DNA of 64,000 nt from Siphonodentalium dalli (GCA_032622095.1 CP136066.1:183248716-183312715); one strand, 5' to 3'; positions 25,690 to 53,029 are shown, counted from the stretch's first letter. Notes: generated from the letters alone by a model not told the origin. Program-made: numbers and translations.

Positions 25690-27253
25690 AGAAGTCTCCA
25701 GGGTTCTTCTAGTTAATATCGGCATTTAAATGGTTAATTAACCCGCCGGTGGACGACACAGCAAGTCAATTTTCATAATCTATGCTTATTCTGTATATAT
25801 CCTACTACCATACGACATCGTATTAGACTGTCCGCGGGCCCATGAGGCCATCAGGGCCTGCCCGGACTTGCCCGGGCTTTCCCGTGCTCTCTTGGTGCAG
25901 ATCGTCATTTAAGGGATTAATAAAGCCGGCCGCGAACGAAATAGCGAGTCAATATTTGCAATATACCTTTAGTAAGTGCCTCGATCCCATTATTCATCAA
26001 TATATACTATGATCGGGTCGCTGTGTCAGTCGAGGCTCTCCCGGGTTCTTTAAGTTAATATCGGCATTTAAAGTGTTAATAAACCCGCCGGTTGATGACA
26101 CAGCAAGTAAATTTGCATGCTTATTCAGAATCCTACTACCGTACGGAATCATATTAGACTGTCCGCGGGTTCAGGATGCAGCCATGGCCTGTCCGGGCTT
26201 GCCAGGGCTTGCCGCGTTCTTCTGGCGCATATCGTTATTTAAGGGGTTAATGAAACCGGCGGCGAACGAGATAGCGAGTCAATATTTGCAATATACCTTT
26301 AGTAAGTGCCTCGCTACCATTAGTCATCAATATATAATATTATCAGGTTTCTGTGTCCGTCCGGTCTCTCCCGGGTTCTTTTAGTTAATATCGATATTCA
26401 GAGGGTTAATAAACCCGCCGGTGGACGACACAGCAAGTCAATTTTCAAAATATATGCTTATTCTGTATCGTACTACCATATGACATCATATTAGACTGTC
26501 TGTGGGCCCATGAGACCACCAGGGCCTGCCCGGGCGTGCCCGGGCTTGCGCCATGTTCTTCTGGCACATATTGTCATTTAAGGGGTTAATGAAGCCGGCC
26601 GCGAACGAAATAGCGAGTCAATATTTGCAATATACCTTTAGTAAGTGCCTCGCAACCATTAGTCATCAATATATAATATTGTCGGGTCTATGCGTCCGTC
26701 TGGGCTCTCCCGGGTTCTTTTAGTCAATATCGGCATTTAAATGGTTAATACACCCGCCGGTGGACGACACAGCAAGTCAATTTTCATACTATATGCTTAT
26801 TCTGTATCCTACTACCATATGACATCATATTAGACTGTCTGCGGGTCCATGAGATCACCAGGGCCTGCCCGGGCGTGCCCGGGCTTGCGCCATGTTCTTC
26901 TGGCGCATATCGTCATTTAAGGGGTTAATGAAGCCGGCCGCGAGCGAGATAGCGAGTCAATATTTGCAATATATACCTTTAGTAAGTGCCTCGCTACCAT
27001 TAGTCATCAATATATAATATGGTCGGGTCTATGCGTCCGTCTGGGCTCTCCCGGGTTCTTTTAGTCAATATCGGCATTTAAATGGTTAATAAACCCGCCG
27101 GTGGACGACACAGCAAGTCAATTTTCACAATATATGCTTATTCTGTATCCTACTACCATGTGGCATCATATTAGACTGTCTGCGGGCCCATGAGAACACC
27201 CGGACCTGCCCGGGCGTGCCCGGCTTTGCCCGGGCGTGCCCGGGCGTGCCCTG
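25690..27253 (-). repeat. right terminal array, about 4.6 units
   Basis: Inverse orientation of the left array. The TTAATATCGGCATTT-type landmark recurs at about 25712, 26055, 26384, 26724 and 27064. Units differ by point changes and small deletions. The outermost end has extra CCCGGGCGTG repeats. Confidence 0.85.
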
Positions 27254-27621
27254 GCACTAATTAGTCACACCCGATATGGGATATGAGTCCACGAGCAGTC
27301 AAAGTTCACACATCATAATAACTACCTATTATTGTATCACGGAATTCATTATCGCACACACACAAAATGCTCTTTATTGACATAACATGGGACCACAATG
27401 CCCATCTAATGTAATCAGTGTTACACATATCATTTACAGTGGTCAAGAGCTTGCAGCTTTGTATAACGGTACGAATTTTTGGCCCAGCGTCCAACAAGAG
27501 AATAACACCGCATACCTATTCATATAAGTTGTCGCCATATGTTGCTTGATGCGCATGTTTTCCATACATCGATATTTTATTCTCGAGTAATATGTGCGCT
27601 AAATTGTTGTGATCCGAGCGT

Positions 27622-30490
27622 TGGGACCCGAGCGAAATAAATACTCATTTGAGAAACATCAACAGAAGCAATGTGGAAGAAATATCCATTATATTACGAG
27701 ACTTAGACGAAAGTACGATCGATCATAACAAAGTAAACAATGTTGTAGAAATGATATCTGATACGCTCACTGTCGCTGCTCGGGAAACGTTCGGTACGCG
27801 AAAGTCCAACATTCATGACCAAACTGGAAGCAAAATAAATAACCCCTGGTTTAACAAAAGTTGCAGAGAAAGTCGTACACAATATAGGAAGGCAAAGCAA
27901 ATGTGTAAGCAAAACCCCTCTAATGCAAATAAAAATCATTTGAAAAACGCAGAAACGGCTTATAAGCGATCGTTGAACACTGCTATAAAACAGCACAAGA
28001 CGCGGATACGCGAGAAAATGACACTTTTGAGTCACAATGATTCCAGTCAATTCTGGAGATTACTCCGAAAGTAAAATGACCGGAATGTGGACAAAAATAT
28101 ATCTATCGACGCTCTTTATAGTCATTTTCAAGAATTAAATCGTGGTGAGAATAACAATACTGACATTCCGCTCTTAGTACCGGAAATCAATATTGATGTT
28201 GAATATGAACTAAATACAAAAATTACCGAAGATGAAATAAGAAACTGTATAGCTAACCTGAAAAATAATAAAGCCACTTCCGATGATCTTATCAGAAATG
28301 AATATTTGAAAAGTTCAGTGGATATTATGATGCCAATCTATGTAAAACTTTTTAATCTAATATTTGACTCTGGTTTTGTGCCTGATAGTTGGTTGGTGGG
28401 TAATATAATCCCGATATATAAGAAAAAAGGGTCAAAAAGTGAACCGGGGAATTATCGTGGCATAACTATTCTTAGTTGCTTTGGGAAGCTATTTACCTAT
28501 GTTCTTAATCTCAGGCTTAATTCATTTTCTCAGTCAGGAAATTTGATCTCAAAATTTCAGAGTGGATTCAGAACAGGATATTCCACAACCGACAATCTAT
28601 TTTTCCTAAATTCTTTGATTGATTTAGCACGATTACACCACACAAAACGTTTATATTGCGCTTTTGTTGACCTGGAAAAAGCTTTCGATTCCTTGTGGAG
28701 GGAAGGTCTATGGTATAAAATGAGAATATCTGGAATTAATGGCAAGATGCTAAATATTATTACAAATATTTACCGCGGGATTAAATCCAAAGTGGTCTTA
28801 AACGGCCAGGTGTCCGGAACTTTTGTGTCTAATGTCGGAGTGAGACAAGGGGGAAACCTCTCGCCATTTTTATTCTCGCTGTATGTTAACGATCTCAAAT
28901 GTTTTCTCTCTGACGCAAATGTGGATGGTCTTACTGATGCATCTCATGATCTTGAGCAACTCCGAGTTTTTTGGAAATTATATATAATCCATTATGCCGA
29001 CGACACAGTTTTGTTGTCAGAAACACCACAAGATTTACAGTATTCACTTGATCTATATTCCGATTATTGTGACATTTGGAAACTGAAAGTAAACATCCCA
29101 AAAACCAAACTTGTATGTTTCGCAAAAAGGAAACCGAAGAACTATCCAACGATACGGTACCGAGGTATTGCCTTAGACTACGTTGATACATTCAATTATC
29201 TCGGCATCCCTTTCGGTAGAACAGGGTCATTCAAAGCGATGAAAAAATATGCTTCAAATAAATCTGTTACAGCTATGTATGAGCTTATCAAGATGAGCAG
29301 AATAAAATAACTTATCAATCAAATGTTCATTGAAACTTTTCGATCATTTGATACTACCAATATTAACCTATTGATGTGAAATATTGGGATTAGGTGACAT
29401 CAGCGTGATGGAGAGAGTACATTTTTTGCAAATTGATGCTATGCCTAAAATCTTCAACACCATCATTTATGGTGTACGGTGAAACCGCGCGGTATCCCAG
29501 TGAAATTATCTTTAAATCAAGACTTATCAAATTATGGACTTCACTCATATCTCACAATAATATGAAACCATCTAACTCATTATATTCACTCTTATACAGT
29601 AAATTTCAAGACGCCACTGGTTATCAGCTGTTAAAGGTATTCTGGACTATTATGGTATGTCAGATGTTTGGAATGATCAGAATCTAAATTTGAACAGAGA
29701 CGGAATACATGTACAAGTTGCACAAATATTGAGGGACCAGTTTATTCAAGGGTGGTATATTGATATCAGTTTATCACGTAAAGGTCAATTTTATTCCATA
29801 ATAAAAGATGAATTCATTTTCGAAAATTACCTGTACGCAGAAAGTCAGAAAGATATATACACGCTCGCAAGATTTAGAACACGAAACCACAATTTACCCA
29901 TTGAATCCGGTAGTTGGAATAATATCCCTAAAGATAAACGTTTATGCTCAGGATGCGACAAAAATGAAATTGGAGATGAACTACACTATTTAATAGATTG
30001 CCCTTGTCTTAACCATTCAAGAGAATTATTATTCCCGGTATTTTCTAGAACCGAATATAGCTTGAGAAAATTGAAAATTCTTGTAACAAATTCGAGACCA
30101 TCAGTTATGAAAAAAACCTGTAGTATGATCAGATGTATATTAGCAACGGCTACCTGTTCTCCGGGTTGAAACAGGAACAGGTAGCAACCACCTGTCAGGA
30201 GGCAGACTGAAACCTGTCAAAACCGATACACTTACACTCATTATGCTTTTTTGTCAAAATCCCCTGTCACGTCCTGATAACACTCACATGCAAATTTTAT
30301 GAAGTACATGCAACGAATCGTCTAAAACTAACGTACATTTTAAGTAAATATGCATTACCATTTAATATAAATTGTTATCCGCACGTGACAGTGGATAGGT
30401 ATTGTTATTGTAATATGTCTCTGTACCATGTATATTGGAGGAGAGAATAAAAATATATTTATTGTCTATACGATTCATATGTTACAAATA
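27622..30490 (+). pseudogene. decayed LINE with reverse transcriptase domain
   Basis: Lacks a recognisable endonuclease, so it is 5'-truncated. Frame 27649-28074 is the linker before the RT (NPWFNKSCRESRTQYRKAK). An in-frame TAA at 28072 separates it from 28087-29310, which holds the RT: FVDLEKAFDS (193-202), GVRQGGNLSP (251-260), YADD (303-306) and LKVNIPKTKLVCF. After 29310 stops and frame changes follow. 29657-30169 carries the C-terminal Cys/His region (CSGCDKNEIGDELHYLIDCPC), and 30170-30490 looks like the 3' UTR. The catalytic Asp residues survive, but the gene is broken at several points. Clade uncertain (a non-LTR element of the jockey/CR1/RTE breadth). Confidence 0.85.
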
Positions 30491-31714
30491 AAAGATATTG
30501 AGTTCCCGGATTAGAATATTTGAAATTGAATCTTCTATATCTTCGGAGGAAATCATATCTGTATTAGTTATTATAATGCTCATAGAACCCCCTAACCCTA
30601 AACTTGGACATGTATTCAATAGTTATTTTCACTTAACGTGGATCACATGTCAGTGCTACTCAGGACTCCTAACACCTTTGTCATTGCTGGAGTGGTTTTT
30701 TTTGGGGGGGGATACAAGTCACTGAATTTAAGTCAGAGTGATGTGTTCGACTGACACATCGTGTTGATTTCTTGTGTACACGACAGAATCCTTTACGTTT
30801 TTCCAGAAATCCTGGAAGGGCCATAATCAAGTGCCCAATTGCTGTAAATGCATAGATCCACAATGCATGACTTATTTAATGGAAATGTGGCAATTAGAAA
30901 TGAATTTCACAGATCCATCTGTCTCTATGTCTCTATAAACATGTCGTCACTAAAGTCATGTTTGACCTTTAGTCACTGAACAATAATTGATTGATTGGCT
31001 ATCAGAGCCATGTAATACTTATTGAGAAAAACAAATGTTGCTCATCCATTTGTAGATAAGTATATGTCGATGCTATTCCATTCCAAAATATTATTATTGA
31101 AAAGATAAAAATGTCGTGTGATACCTACGATCAACTACTAGAGCAAACAAAGAAACAGACCATTTGAAGTGTTGTTGAAGACTTCTGACACCTTTACAAA
31201 TACAGCGCAAAGCAACACAATAGGAAATCTCCTCTCTAGCTTTTGTACTTCTTTGCAAAATTGAAATGACAGCCATATTATGAAAGGTCATCTTGTATTT
31301 TAATATCCCTCTGATAGCGAATGTCGTTGTCACATATGTCGCACAAAATGACACCTACAATTTTCTGTTTTTCACGAAGTGTTATAAATTTGAGACATGA
31401 CAAAGCTCGTCTGATTTGTTTTATTTACATGACCACCATATTTTGGTCTCCGTCATCATGCAAACATAATAAATCACCATTTAATAATGGAAACACATAC
31501 TCTAGCTGATACATCGCTATAAATAATAGCATATGAGTCGTTCTTTGCCCTTATATCTTATTAGTTGTTAGCCGCCATGTTGGGCGCCACATTGATTTTT
31601 TATTAACTTCCGAGACCAGACGCGGGTGTAATTTCACACTTTTTTGTTTCTTTGTCGTATTCTGCACAAATGAATTCCAAGTGTTCTACCGAGGGTAGGG
31701 GTATCTGACCACTT
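30491..31714. other. no gene seen
   Basis: No domain or splice-flanked coding segment was identified. The missing 5' exons of the downstream ZP gene might lie here or further upstream; none could be supported. A CCGCCATGTTGGGCGCCAC island lies at about 31573. Confidence 0.35.
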
Positions 31715-32020
31715 TTGGCATTTGGCCGCTCTACTATTGCCTGGATCGCGAAAAGACGTTTAAATTCTGTTTCACTCGTGGAGCTATTGTTGAGTGGAAC
31801 AAATGATCTGACATGGTTTTGGAAGAAAAAACCTTTACATAATTCAAAACATTACTTGACTTCTATCTGTATGATCTCAAATACCTTTTACGATGATTGA
31901 ATGATCTATTGTGACTTTACATATTCAAATTGTTTTGTATTATCTAAGATCACCGTAAGATTCAGCAGAACTATAAGTAGAAGGACTTGTTTCGAAATAA
32001 AGATGATGATGATGATTAAA
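31715..32020 (+). pseudogene. 3' end of a LINE (fragment)
   Basis: Translation in one frame gives FTRGAIVEWNK, then a decayed stretch, then FRNKDDDD over an AATAAAGATGATGATGATGA tail. LINE 3' ends of the CR1/jockey type often finish in such a short tandem tail. Stops throughout. Confidence 0.45.
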
Positions 32021-32264
32021 ACAAACAATTTCATTACAGACCCCCAGATGAAAGATTTGCACACAGGCGAAACGGTAAGTTAGAATAGGCATATTGTGAT
32101 ATTGTTGATACTCTTTAGACATTTCTAATTGACGTTCAATATAAATTGCGGGTCAAATTTGCATTGACGTTCCACAAGCTAAATACTTTCGCTACAGTGC
32201 ATCGAGTGACAAGCATTGTCACATTCAAGAATATCTACTTTGAGCATCAAGGGAATTGCTGTAG

Positions 32265-47024
<14,760 letters not shown>

Positions 47025-47088
47025 GTGATGCCTGTAGTAGAACCAGACAGGTCCATTAACAATACAGTTGTTTATTTCATGATATTTT

Positions 47089-47094
47089 AATAAA
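47089..47094 (+). terminator. polyadenylation signal of the ZP gene
   Basis: AATAAA 65 bases after the stop codon. Confidence 0.65.
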
Positions 47095-47443
47095 GAAATT
47101 AATTTGTCTTACATGCCTGAAATGCATCCTAGCCATGCACTTGGGAAGACGTTGATCGGGCCTGCACAGAGTAAATGAGGTTATACTGGGCGAATGACAT
47201 AAAAAACATAGATCCTGTAAAAAAAATAATAAACCCAGAAGCACACAACTCTACGAATATTCCACAAGAAAACGTATTTATACTTTCATTCGTTCCGGAG
47301 TTCTTGTGTTTTGAACTTCTTGAAGACGCGGGCCATGCTTGTTTCGTGTCGTTGAATGTGGAACCGAAATCGGAACTTCGCAATTGAAAGCATATGCAAA
47401 CATGATGAGATCATAATAAAATAGTATTGATAGATGTTCGTTA

Positions 47444-47929
47444 AGGGGGGACGCACGTTTTGCATAAATCCAGCAAAAAAAAAAGAATTTCTCTTGATCT
47501 ATCTTCACATAGCATCATCTTCATTGTAGAATCTGAGCAATTATTAAGAGACGACAAACACAATGGATTTTAATACATTTAAGAGGTTGAAAATATTATT
47601 TTCTCGCCCCCCCCCCCCTTTCGGTACAAAGAACTGCTAGAATAATTAGTAATTTCACACTAACTCCAATCACCAAATAGTAATTAAGTCTCCTCTCATG
47701 GTCTTCAGATATCACGGATACATGTATATTAACTGCAGTTTTGAAAACATTCAATTTCACAGAAGTTCTTGGCACCTGAACACAATGAAATTTTAAATAC
47801 TGTTCATGCCATAAAAGTAAAAGTAAATGATAATCGCTTGTACCAAATTTCACAAAGAAATTCCTGATAGATTTTGAGACTATCCATTTTGAAATAACAG
47901 AACATTTTGGCAAAACGTGCGTCCGGCCC
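47444..47929. mobile_element. MITE with ACGCACGTTTTGC ends
   Basis: GGGGGGACGCACGTTTTGC at the left and GCAAAACGTGCGTCCGGCCC at the right; TA lies on both outer sides. A second inner pair is AAGAATTTCTCTTGATCTAT and its inverse near 47858. Confidence 0.7.
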
Positions 47930-48350
47930 TAAACCCACATTGAAGGCATCTAATACAGAACGCCTAGTTGTACCGATATTGTTGGTTGATACGGACCCTG
48001 GACCCCGGACCTTGGCTCAGGACGACCCGGCTGATACCGACCCTGGCTGATGCGGACCTTTGAATATAATTCGTTTTGTTTAAAGTTGAGAACATAACAT
48101 AAGATATTTCAGTCATATCCAGAGGTCGGTATCAACCTGGTTCCGAGTCCGCAACAGACAGTGTTCCGAGGAGGAAAGCTAGGATCAGTCGGCCAGGATG
48201 AGTATCTCCTAGTCGAAAATATACGGGATAAAGATATCCCGTCGAAATTTCCGCGATGCTTATAATGGGAGAGGTCGCTTCAAGTCCGGAAAGGAAGAAT
48301 ATGACACAAGACACGACCAAACCTCGATATTCCCCCGACAATACATAATG

Positions 48351-48650
48351 CTAATGCGTCACCTTGACACAACATTTACTTCCCTTTTCCAAAAAAGAGA
48401 TATTTAATGAACCTTTTTCTCGATCAGCCGAACCACCCGTGAAGCAGGTCGAAAAATGTTCGGTTCTGTTCGATCGAGTTCCGGGCATACCGCGCAGTAT
48501 CGAGGGGAACATATGCCTGGAACTCGATCGAACAGACCCGAAAAATGTTAGCGATACTTCGCGAGTCGTTCGCCTGATCGAGAAAAAGGCTCATTAAATG
48601 TATCCTTTTTGGAAAAGGAAGGTAAATGGTATGTCAAGGTGACGCATTAG
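48351..48650. mobile_element. 300-bp palindromic MITE
   Basis: CTAATGCGTCACCTTGACA and its exact inverse form the ends. Further pairing: TTTTTCTCGATCAG with CTGATCGAGAAAAA, and GTTCGATCGAGTTCC with GGAACTCGATCGAAC. The centre is GC-rich. Confidence 0.85.
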
Positions 48651-48926
48651 TATATGTGTTGTCCGGGGAAAATCGCCGTTTGGACTAATTATCGCCCAGA
48701 GTCAGTAACAGCCGATATTCCGCAAAATAAATCAGTGTCAGTATCGGCCAGCGTCCGTGTCAGTCACGGTCAGTATAACAGCCGGCATTCGTTAGACCAA
48801 ATGTTGACTTTATATCTCGCCCTAATATATTGGACACATTTCGCATAATGAACTATTCTACTGATATGAATTACGAATCCAAACCCGGGAACACGTTCTT
48901 TGTATGGTCCTGGTCTGTTCTCGTGT

Positions 48927-49213
48927 GTTCGATTCATGACACTCGGTTCACGTATTGGTGGCCTACTGTTCGAATCATGACACCCGGTTCACGTATTAGT
49001 GGTCTACTGTTCGAATCATGACACTCGGGTCACGTATTGGTGGTCCATCGTTCGAATCATGACACCCGGGTCACGTATTAGTGGTCTACTGTTCGAATCA
49101 TGACACTCGGTTCACGTATTGGTGGTCCATCGTTCGAATCATGACACCCGGGTCACGTATTAGTGGTCTACTGTTCGAATCATGACACTCGGTTCACGTA
49201 TTGGTGGTCTATA
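48927..49213 (+). repeat. 41-bp tandem repeat, seven units in dimers
   Basis: Units GTTCGAATCATGACAC... alternate between TATTGGTGG and TATTAGTGG versions, which gives an 82-bp higher-order period. Confidence 0.9.
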
Positions 49214-49620
49214 CTCAATAGCAATATCAAATATAACCAGAACGAGCCTCTGTCTCTTTTTCCCGGGAAGTTACATAATACATATAAGCCATGACTTTGT
49301 ACATCAAATTGAATGTCACTGATCATCAGAAGCGTGGTTGTATTTTAAGGAATATACCTATGAATATATTCCTTTCTTGAAATCTTCCATTGATCCACTC
49401 GAGACTACGATATCAGGCAATTTGTTCCAGTGAGAAATTACACGATTTGTGAAAAATTATTTCCGGGATATCATTTTTGAATATTGTCCTGTGTAAGTTG
49501 ATGTCCTCTGGTCCGTTTGTAGTCGACGAATACAAAGTAATTACATGGATCGGTGTTAAACATACCGTTCAGATATTTATTAACATCGCCCCTAAATCGT
49601 CTCTATTTCATAAACATTAA
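49214..49620. other. intergenic, no gene seen
   Basis: No coding signal or repeat recognised. Confidence 0.4.
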
Positions 49621-49774
49621 GTATAATCGACTCCTTAACCAGAGCAGAATTATGGGTAACTTTTCAGGATTTAGTCGGAAATATGGCTGTTGCCATTCAT
49701 CGGAAAGCTCTCGATGAGAGCTTTCCGATGAATGGCATATTTCCGACTAAATCCTGAAAAGTTACCCATAATTC
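49621..49774. mobile_element. CAGTAATGC hairpin MITE, copy 3 (ends lost)
   Basis: Matches the inner 150 bases of 18657-18874. Both outer ends are missing. Confidence 0.8.
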
Positions 49775-50176
49775 TTGTATATCGCATGAAAAAGCTAGAG
49801 CTTTATGCCTTTTTAACAAATCAAAATTCTTAAAAGAAGCATCGTTTGCTGAGACGCTTCACAACCGTATACGACAGTATTGTGCGCTCTGGCTGACGAC
49901 GGAAAATATAGTCCCCCAATTTGCCTCTTTGTTGTGTCTAATTTCGGTAGTGCAACGAACTTGGGCAAGAACTTAACTTTAATCATTTTTACATTGCCTT
50001 GTGTTGGTGTCATGCGCGGATTTTCGAAATAGTATTAATATTCGCCTGAATCAATGTTAAGATTAGCGGTCATGTTGTTGGTGCGATGACAAGTGATCCC
50101 GCGAAGCATGCGCCTGTTCACAGCTAGTGAGATATCAAGAAATGTACATGTATAATAACTTTTGTAATAATAAAAT

Positions 50177-50705
50177 AGGGGTTATACAGGGGGGGGGGGG
50201 TCGGAAAAAAAATTCAGGCACGTATTGTATTTTTTTCCTTTCAATCATTTTTTGTACCCACCCACCCCCACCCCCACCCCCACCATTTTTTTACACCCAC
50301 CCCCCTTTTAACACTAAAACAGAGATTTGCGGGGGGGAATTCACTGTAAACAGCTGTATATGAATTTCTGTGCATACTATTTATCATGGATGTTAACATG
50401 GACATGTAAATAGGAATGAGTCATTTTGAGGTCATTCGGCCAAAAAAACATGGCTGCCAGCGGCCATCTTGGATTTCAAAATTTGCAACACGATAACTGC
50501 CTGCAGTCAGTTTACCAGTTAAAATTACATTATTTCTCTCATTCAAAGTGGTTTTGAAGCCCAACTCATTGCCAAAACGCTAAAAAACAAGCAGGAATTT
50601 TTTTTTTAGTTGCGGAAAAAATTGCTTGTTGGTGGCTATGACCACCCACCCTGGCATACGTGCCGGAATTATTTTTTTCACCCCCCCCCCCTGGGTTATA
50701 TGTGA
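50177..50705. mobile_element. inverted-repeat element with G/C-run ends
   Basis: Left GTTATACAGGGGGG...AATTCAGGCACGTATTG is the inverse of CATACGTGCCGGAATT...CCCCCTGGGTTATA on the right. Inner C-rich tracts (CCCACCCCCACC) near 50260. An AAAACATGGCTGCC and CGGCCATCTTGG island lies at 50450. Confidence 0.6.
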
Positions 50706-51241
50706 TTTATAGCCCATATTTACTTGGGAATACTTGGTGTATCAAACTGCATGACAAAGTCCTTGTCGTCTCGTCGCATACTTTTATTTCTCAGATATCG
50801 CGCGCGATCCCCTCGTTGACATTAAAACGACAAAGTAATAACTAAACACATTACATATGGTTTATATTTAATATAAAGATAAAGTTAGATCCCACCTGAC
50901 ACTATGTACACTATAATTGCACGCTATCATTATACCTTGGTCTACGACGTTGTATTACCCATAAATTGTTTTGAAGCGTGAAATAAATTACACGAACTGC
51001 CTTCGAACCAATCCCCTACAATGCATTATCCCGTGTCTCTAATTGACATGCTCAATGACGTAAATAACTGAATGATCATGCACAGTTGGTTCGAAATTGG
51101 ATTTTTTGTTTACCAATGGCCAATTGTCGACAATGCAAGGCCAGTTGGAATGATAAGACTTATTTATTAAACTATTGAGATTTTGATAAAAATCCAAAGT
51201 ATCGAGGCGGTGAATATATTTACAAGACGATCAATTAATAC
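50706..51241. other. upstream region, no gene seen
   Basis: AT-rich sequence before a possible promoter. Confidence 0.35.
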
Positions 51242-51250
51242 TTTATATAG
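51242..51250 (+). promoter_or_regulatory. possible TATA box
   Basis: TTTATATAG about 100 bases before the ATG at 51349. Positional evidence only. Confidence 0.35.
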
Positions 51251-51348
51251 CATTGAAACATCAAGGAGGTATCGAAGTGATACAAATATCGCTCAATCGG
51301 TTTTTTGACGGCGCATTCTTTGGGACTTTCCTTAAAAGTACAACGAAA

Positions 51349-51468
51349 ATGGGGGCAGCATGGAACTTATTCCTGGCTATTGTTATTCTGATGTGTATAA
51401 AAGCTACAAGTTCTGTTGTGAACTTCGGTGGGGGAACGATGAGCTTTTCTATAGATAAAAACGGGAAG
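51349..51468 (+). CDS. first exon of a secreted protein (signal peptide), rest not found
   Basis: Forty codons from ATG to AAG|GTGAGT (phase 0). MGAAWNLFLAIVILMCIKA is a convincing signal peptide (hydrophobic core, small residues at the end). It is followed by VVNFGGGTMSFSIDKNGK, a type of start seen in invertebrate extracellular proteins with an F.GGT motif (from memory). An earlier in-frame ATG at 51253 is open, but this one suits a signal peptide better. It may begin a paralogue of the upstream ZP gene; no later exon could be identified in the next 12 kb. The product is unknown. Confidence 0.55.
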
Positions 51469-52012
51469 GTGAGTTCTCGATGTAACGAAATACAGTAAAA
51501 TGTGAAAGTGACTGCTCGATCTAACGAAATACAGTAAAATGTGAAGGTGAGTTCTCGATGTAACGAAATACAGTAAAATGTGAAGGTGAGTGCTCAATCT
51601 AACGAAATGTAGTAAAATGCTAGGGCGAGTTCTGGGTGTAACTTAATACAGTAAAATGTGAAGGTGAGTTCTCGGTGTAACTTAATACAGTAAAATGTGA
51701 AGATGGGTGCTCGATACAACGAAATACAGTAAAATGTGAAGGTGATGCTTGATACAACGAAATACAGTAAAATTTGAAGGTGAATTCTCGATGTAACTTA
51801 TTACAGTAAAATGTGAAGGTGAGTGCTCAATCTAACGAAATATAGTAAAATGTGAAGTCGAACTATCGGTGTAACTTAATACAGTAAAATGTGAAGGTGA
51901 GTGCTCGACGTAACTTAATACAGAAAATGTGAAGGTGAGTTATCGGTGTAACTTAATACAGTAAAATGTGAAGGTGGGTTATCGGTGTAACTTAAAACAG
52001 TAAAATGTGAAG
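51469..52012 (+). repeat. 38-bp minisatellite repeating a splice-donor-like sequence
   Basis: About 14 units of the type GTGAGTTCTCGATGTAACGA then AATACAGTAAAATGTGAAG. The array begins exactly at the exon donor. GTGAGT is kept in about half of the units. Confidence 0.9.
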
Positions 52013-52473
52013 GAACTTTCGAAAATGAGAACTTTGGATAGAGAAATTATTCCTACAATGTTCGGCAGATCAAGGCAATCATGACGGCACTTGTAAAGGA
52101 ATGTCTGATTCCATGTCAGGTTCAGAGACTACAAAAGAGGAGGGCATTTTGATGTCTTAGAAAATGAAACCACGGCAGCTGTATATAGCGCGCACGTGTG
52201 TAGAAGGCTGCCAGGGACGTGACTAAAAAGGTTCTTCGCTCGGGGTGTATATAACTTCGAATGCACGTGACACTGCACACCTTTAGCTAGACCGAATGTT
52301 CAAGTCTAGTAGATTTAATTCGCACCACCACCACCACTGATGCGGTGGCATTTTCCAAATAGTACATCATACTTCACAGCGGTTGGATAATTTTAATTAA
52401 TCACTTCATCGCATAGGACATTCTCAGATTTATGAACGACGCCGTTGCCTTATCTGACACCATGGGAAATCTA
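52013..52473. other. no gene seen
   Basis: No coding signal recognised. Confidence 0.35.
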
Positions 52474-52660
52474 CTGTAGTCTAGGCTGTGCTGGGGGGTG
52501 ACCGTCGCACATCGGGGGATTATGCGACCATCATTTTCTTATGGGAAAATTATTCTAGTTTTCGAATTCAGAGGGCGCCGAGCCGAGATAGGTGACATAA
52601 TATAACTTTTCACAATGTTTCATAGGTCACCCTACCTAAAAAATGACATATTTTCAGAGG
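52474..52660 (+). repeat. inverted partner of 60895-61062
   Basis: GTCTAGGCTGTGC, GTGACCGTCGCACATCGGGG and TTCGAATTCAGAGGGCGCCG all recur inverted at 60895-61062. Confidence 0.8.
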
Positions 52661-53029
52661 TTAATAGACTTTAGCCAACAGTAACTCAGTGGCGTAGGAG
52701 CGGGTACGGCCGGACGGTTTTGGCCGTACCAATATTCCCAGCTCTGAAGTTTTTTTGTTGTTACACGCGTGGGAAAGGTGCGATTGGCGATGGTCATAAA
52801 ACACGGAATGTGAAACTTCTACGATGCCATGCTGCTTAATTTATAGTTCTGATCGAAGAAACGTCGTTGACTATATCATGTTATCCGTCTTCGATAATTA
52901 AGGCCCCGGGCCATAAATTCCCAGCATCACATATAATATGTATCTCAAATTCCCTTTCCCCGCTTCTCCCATAATTTAATTTAACTTAATTTATTTATAT
53001 TGTACTGCTACTGTACTGATCATTAGACT

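Larger units (their letters stand above)
22661..27272. mobile_element. MULE-like 4.6-kb element with arrayed terminal repeats
   Basis: Outer ends GGTGTGACTAATTAGTGCC (22661) and the inverse GGCACTAATTAGTCACACC (27254) delimit the element. Behind each end is an array of ~340-base units in opposite orientations: two on the left, about 4.6 on the right. The interior has a transposase C-terminal fragment (23337-23936) and ~1.7 kb of AT-rich sequence. No intact transposase is present, so it is non-autonomous. A clean 8-11-bp target duplication was not found. Confidence 0.8.

Noticed and set aside
48927-49213. CRISPR-like spaced repeat
   Set aside because: Units abut directly without spacers, and the DNA is eukaryotic.
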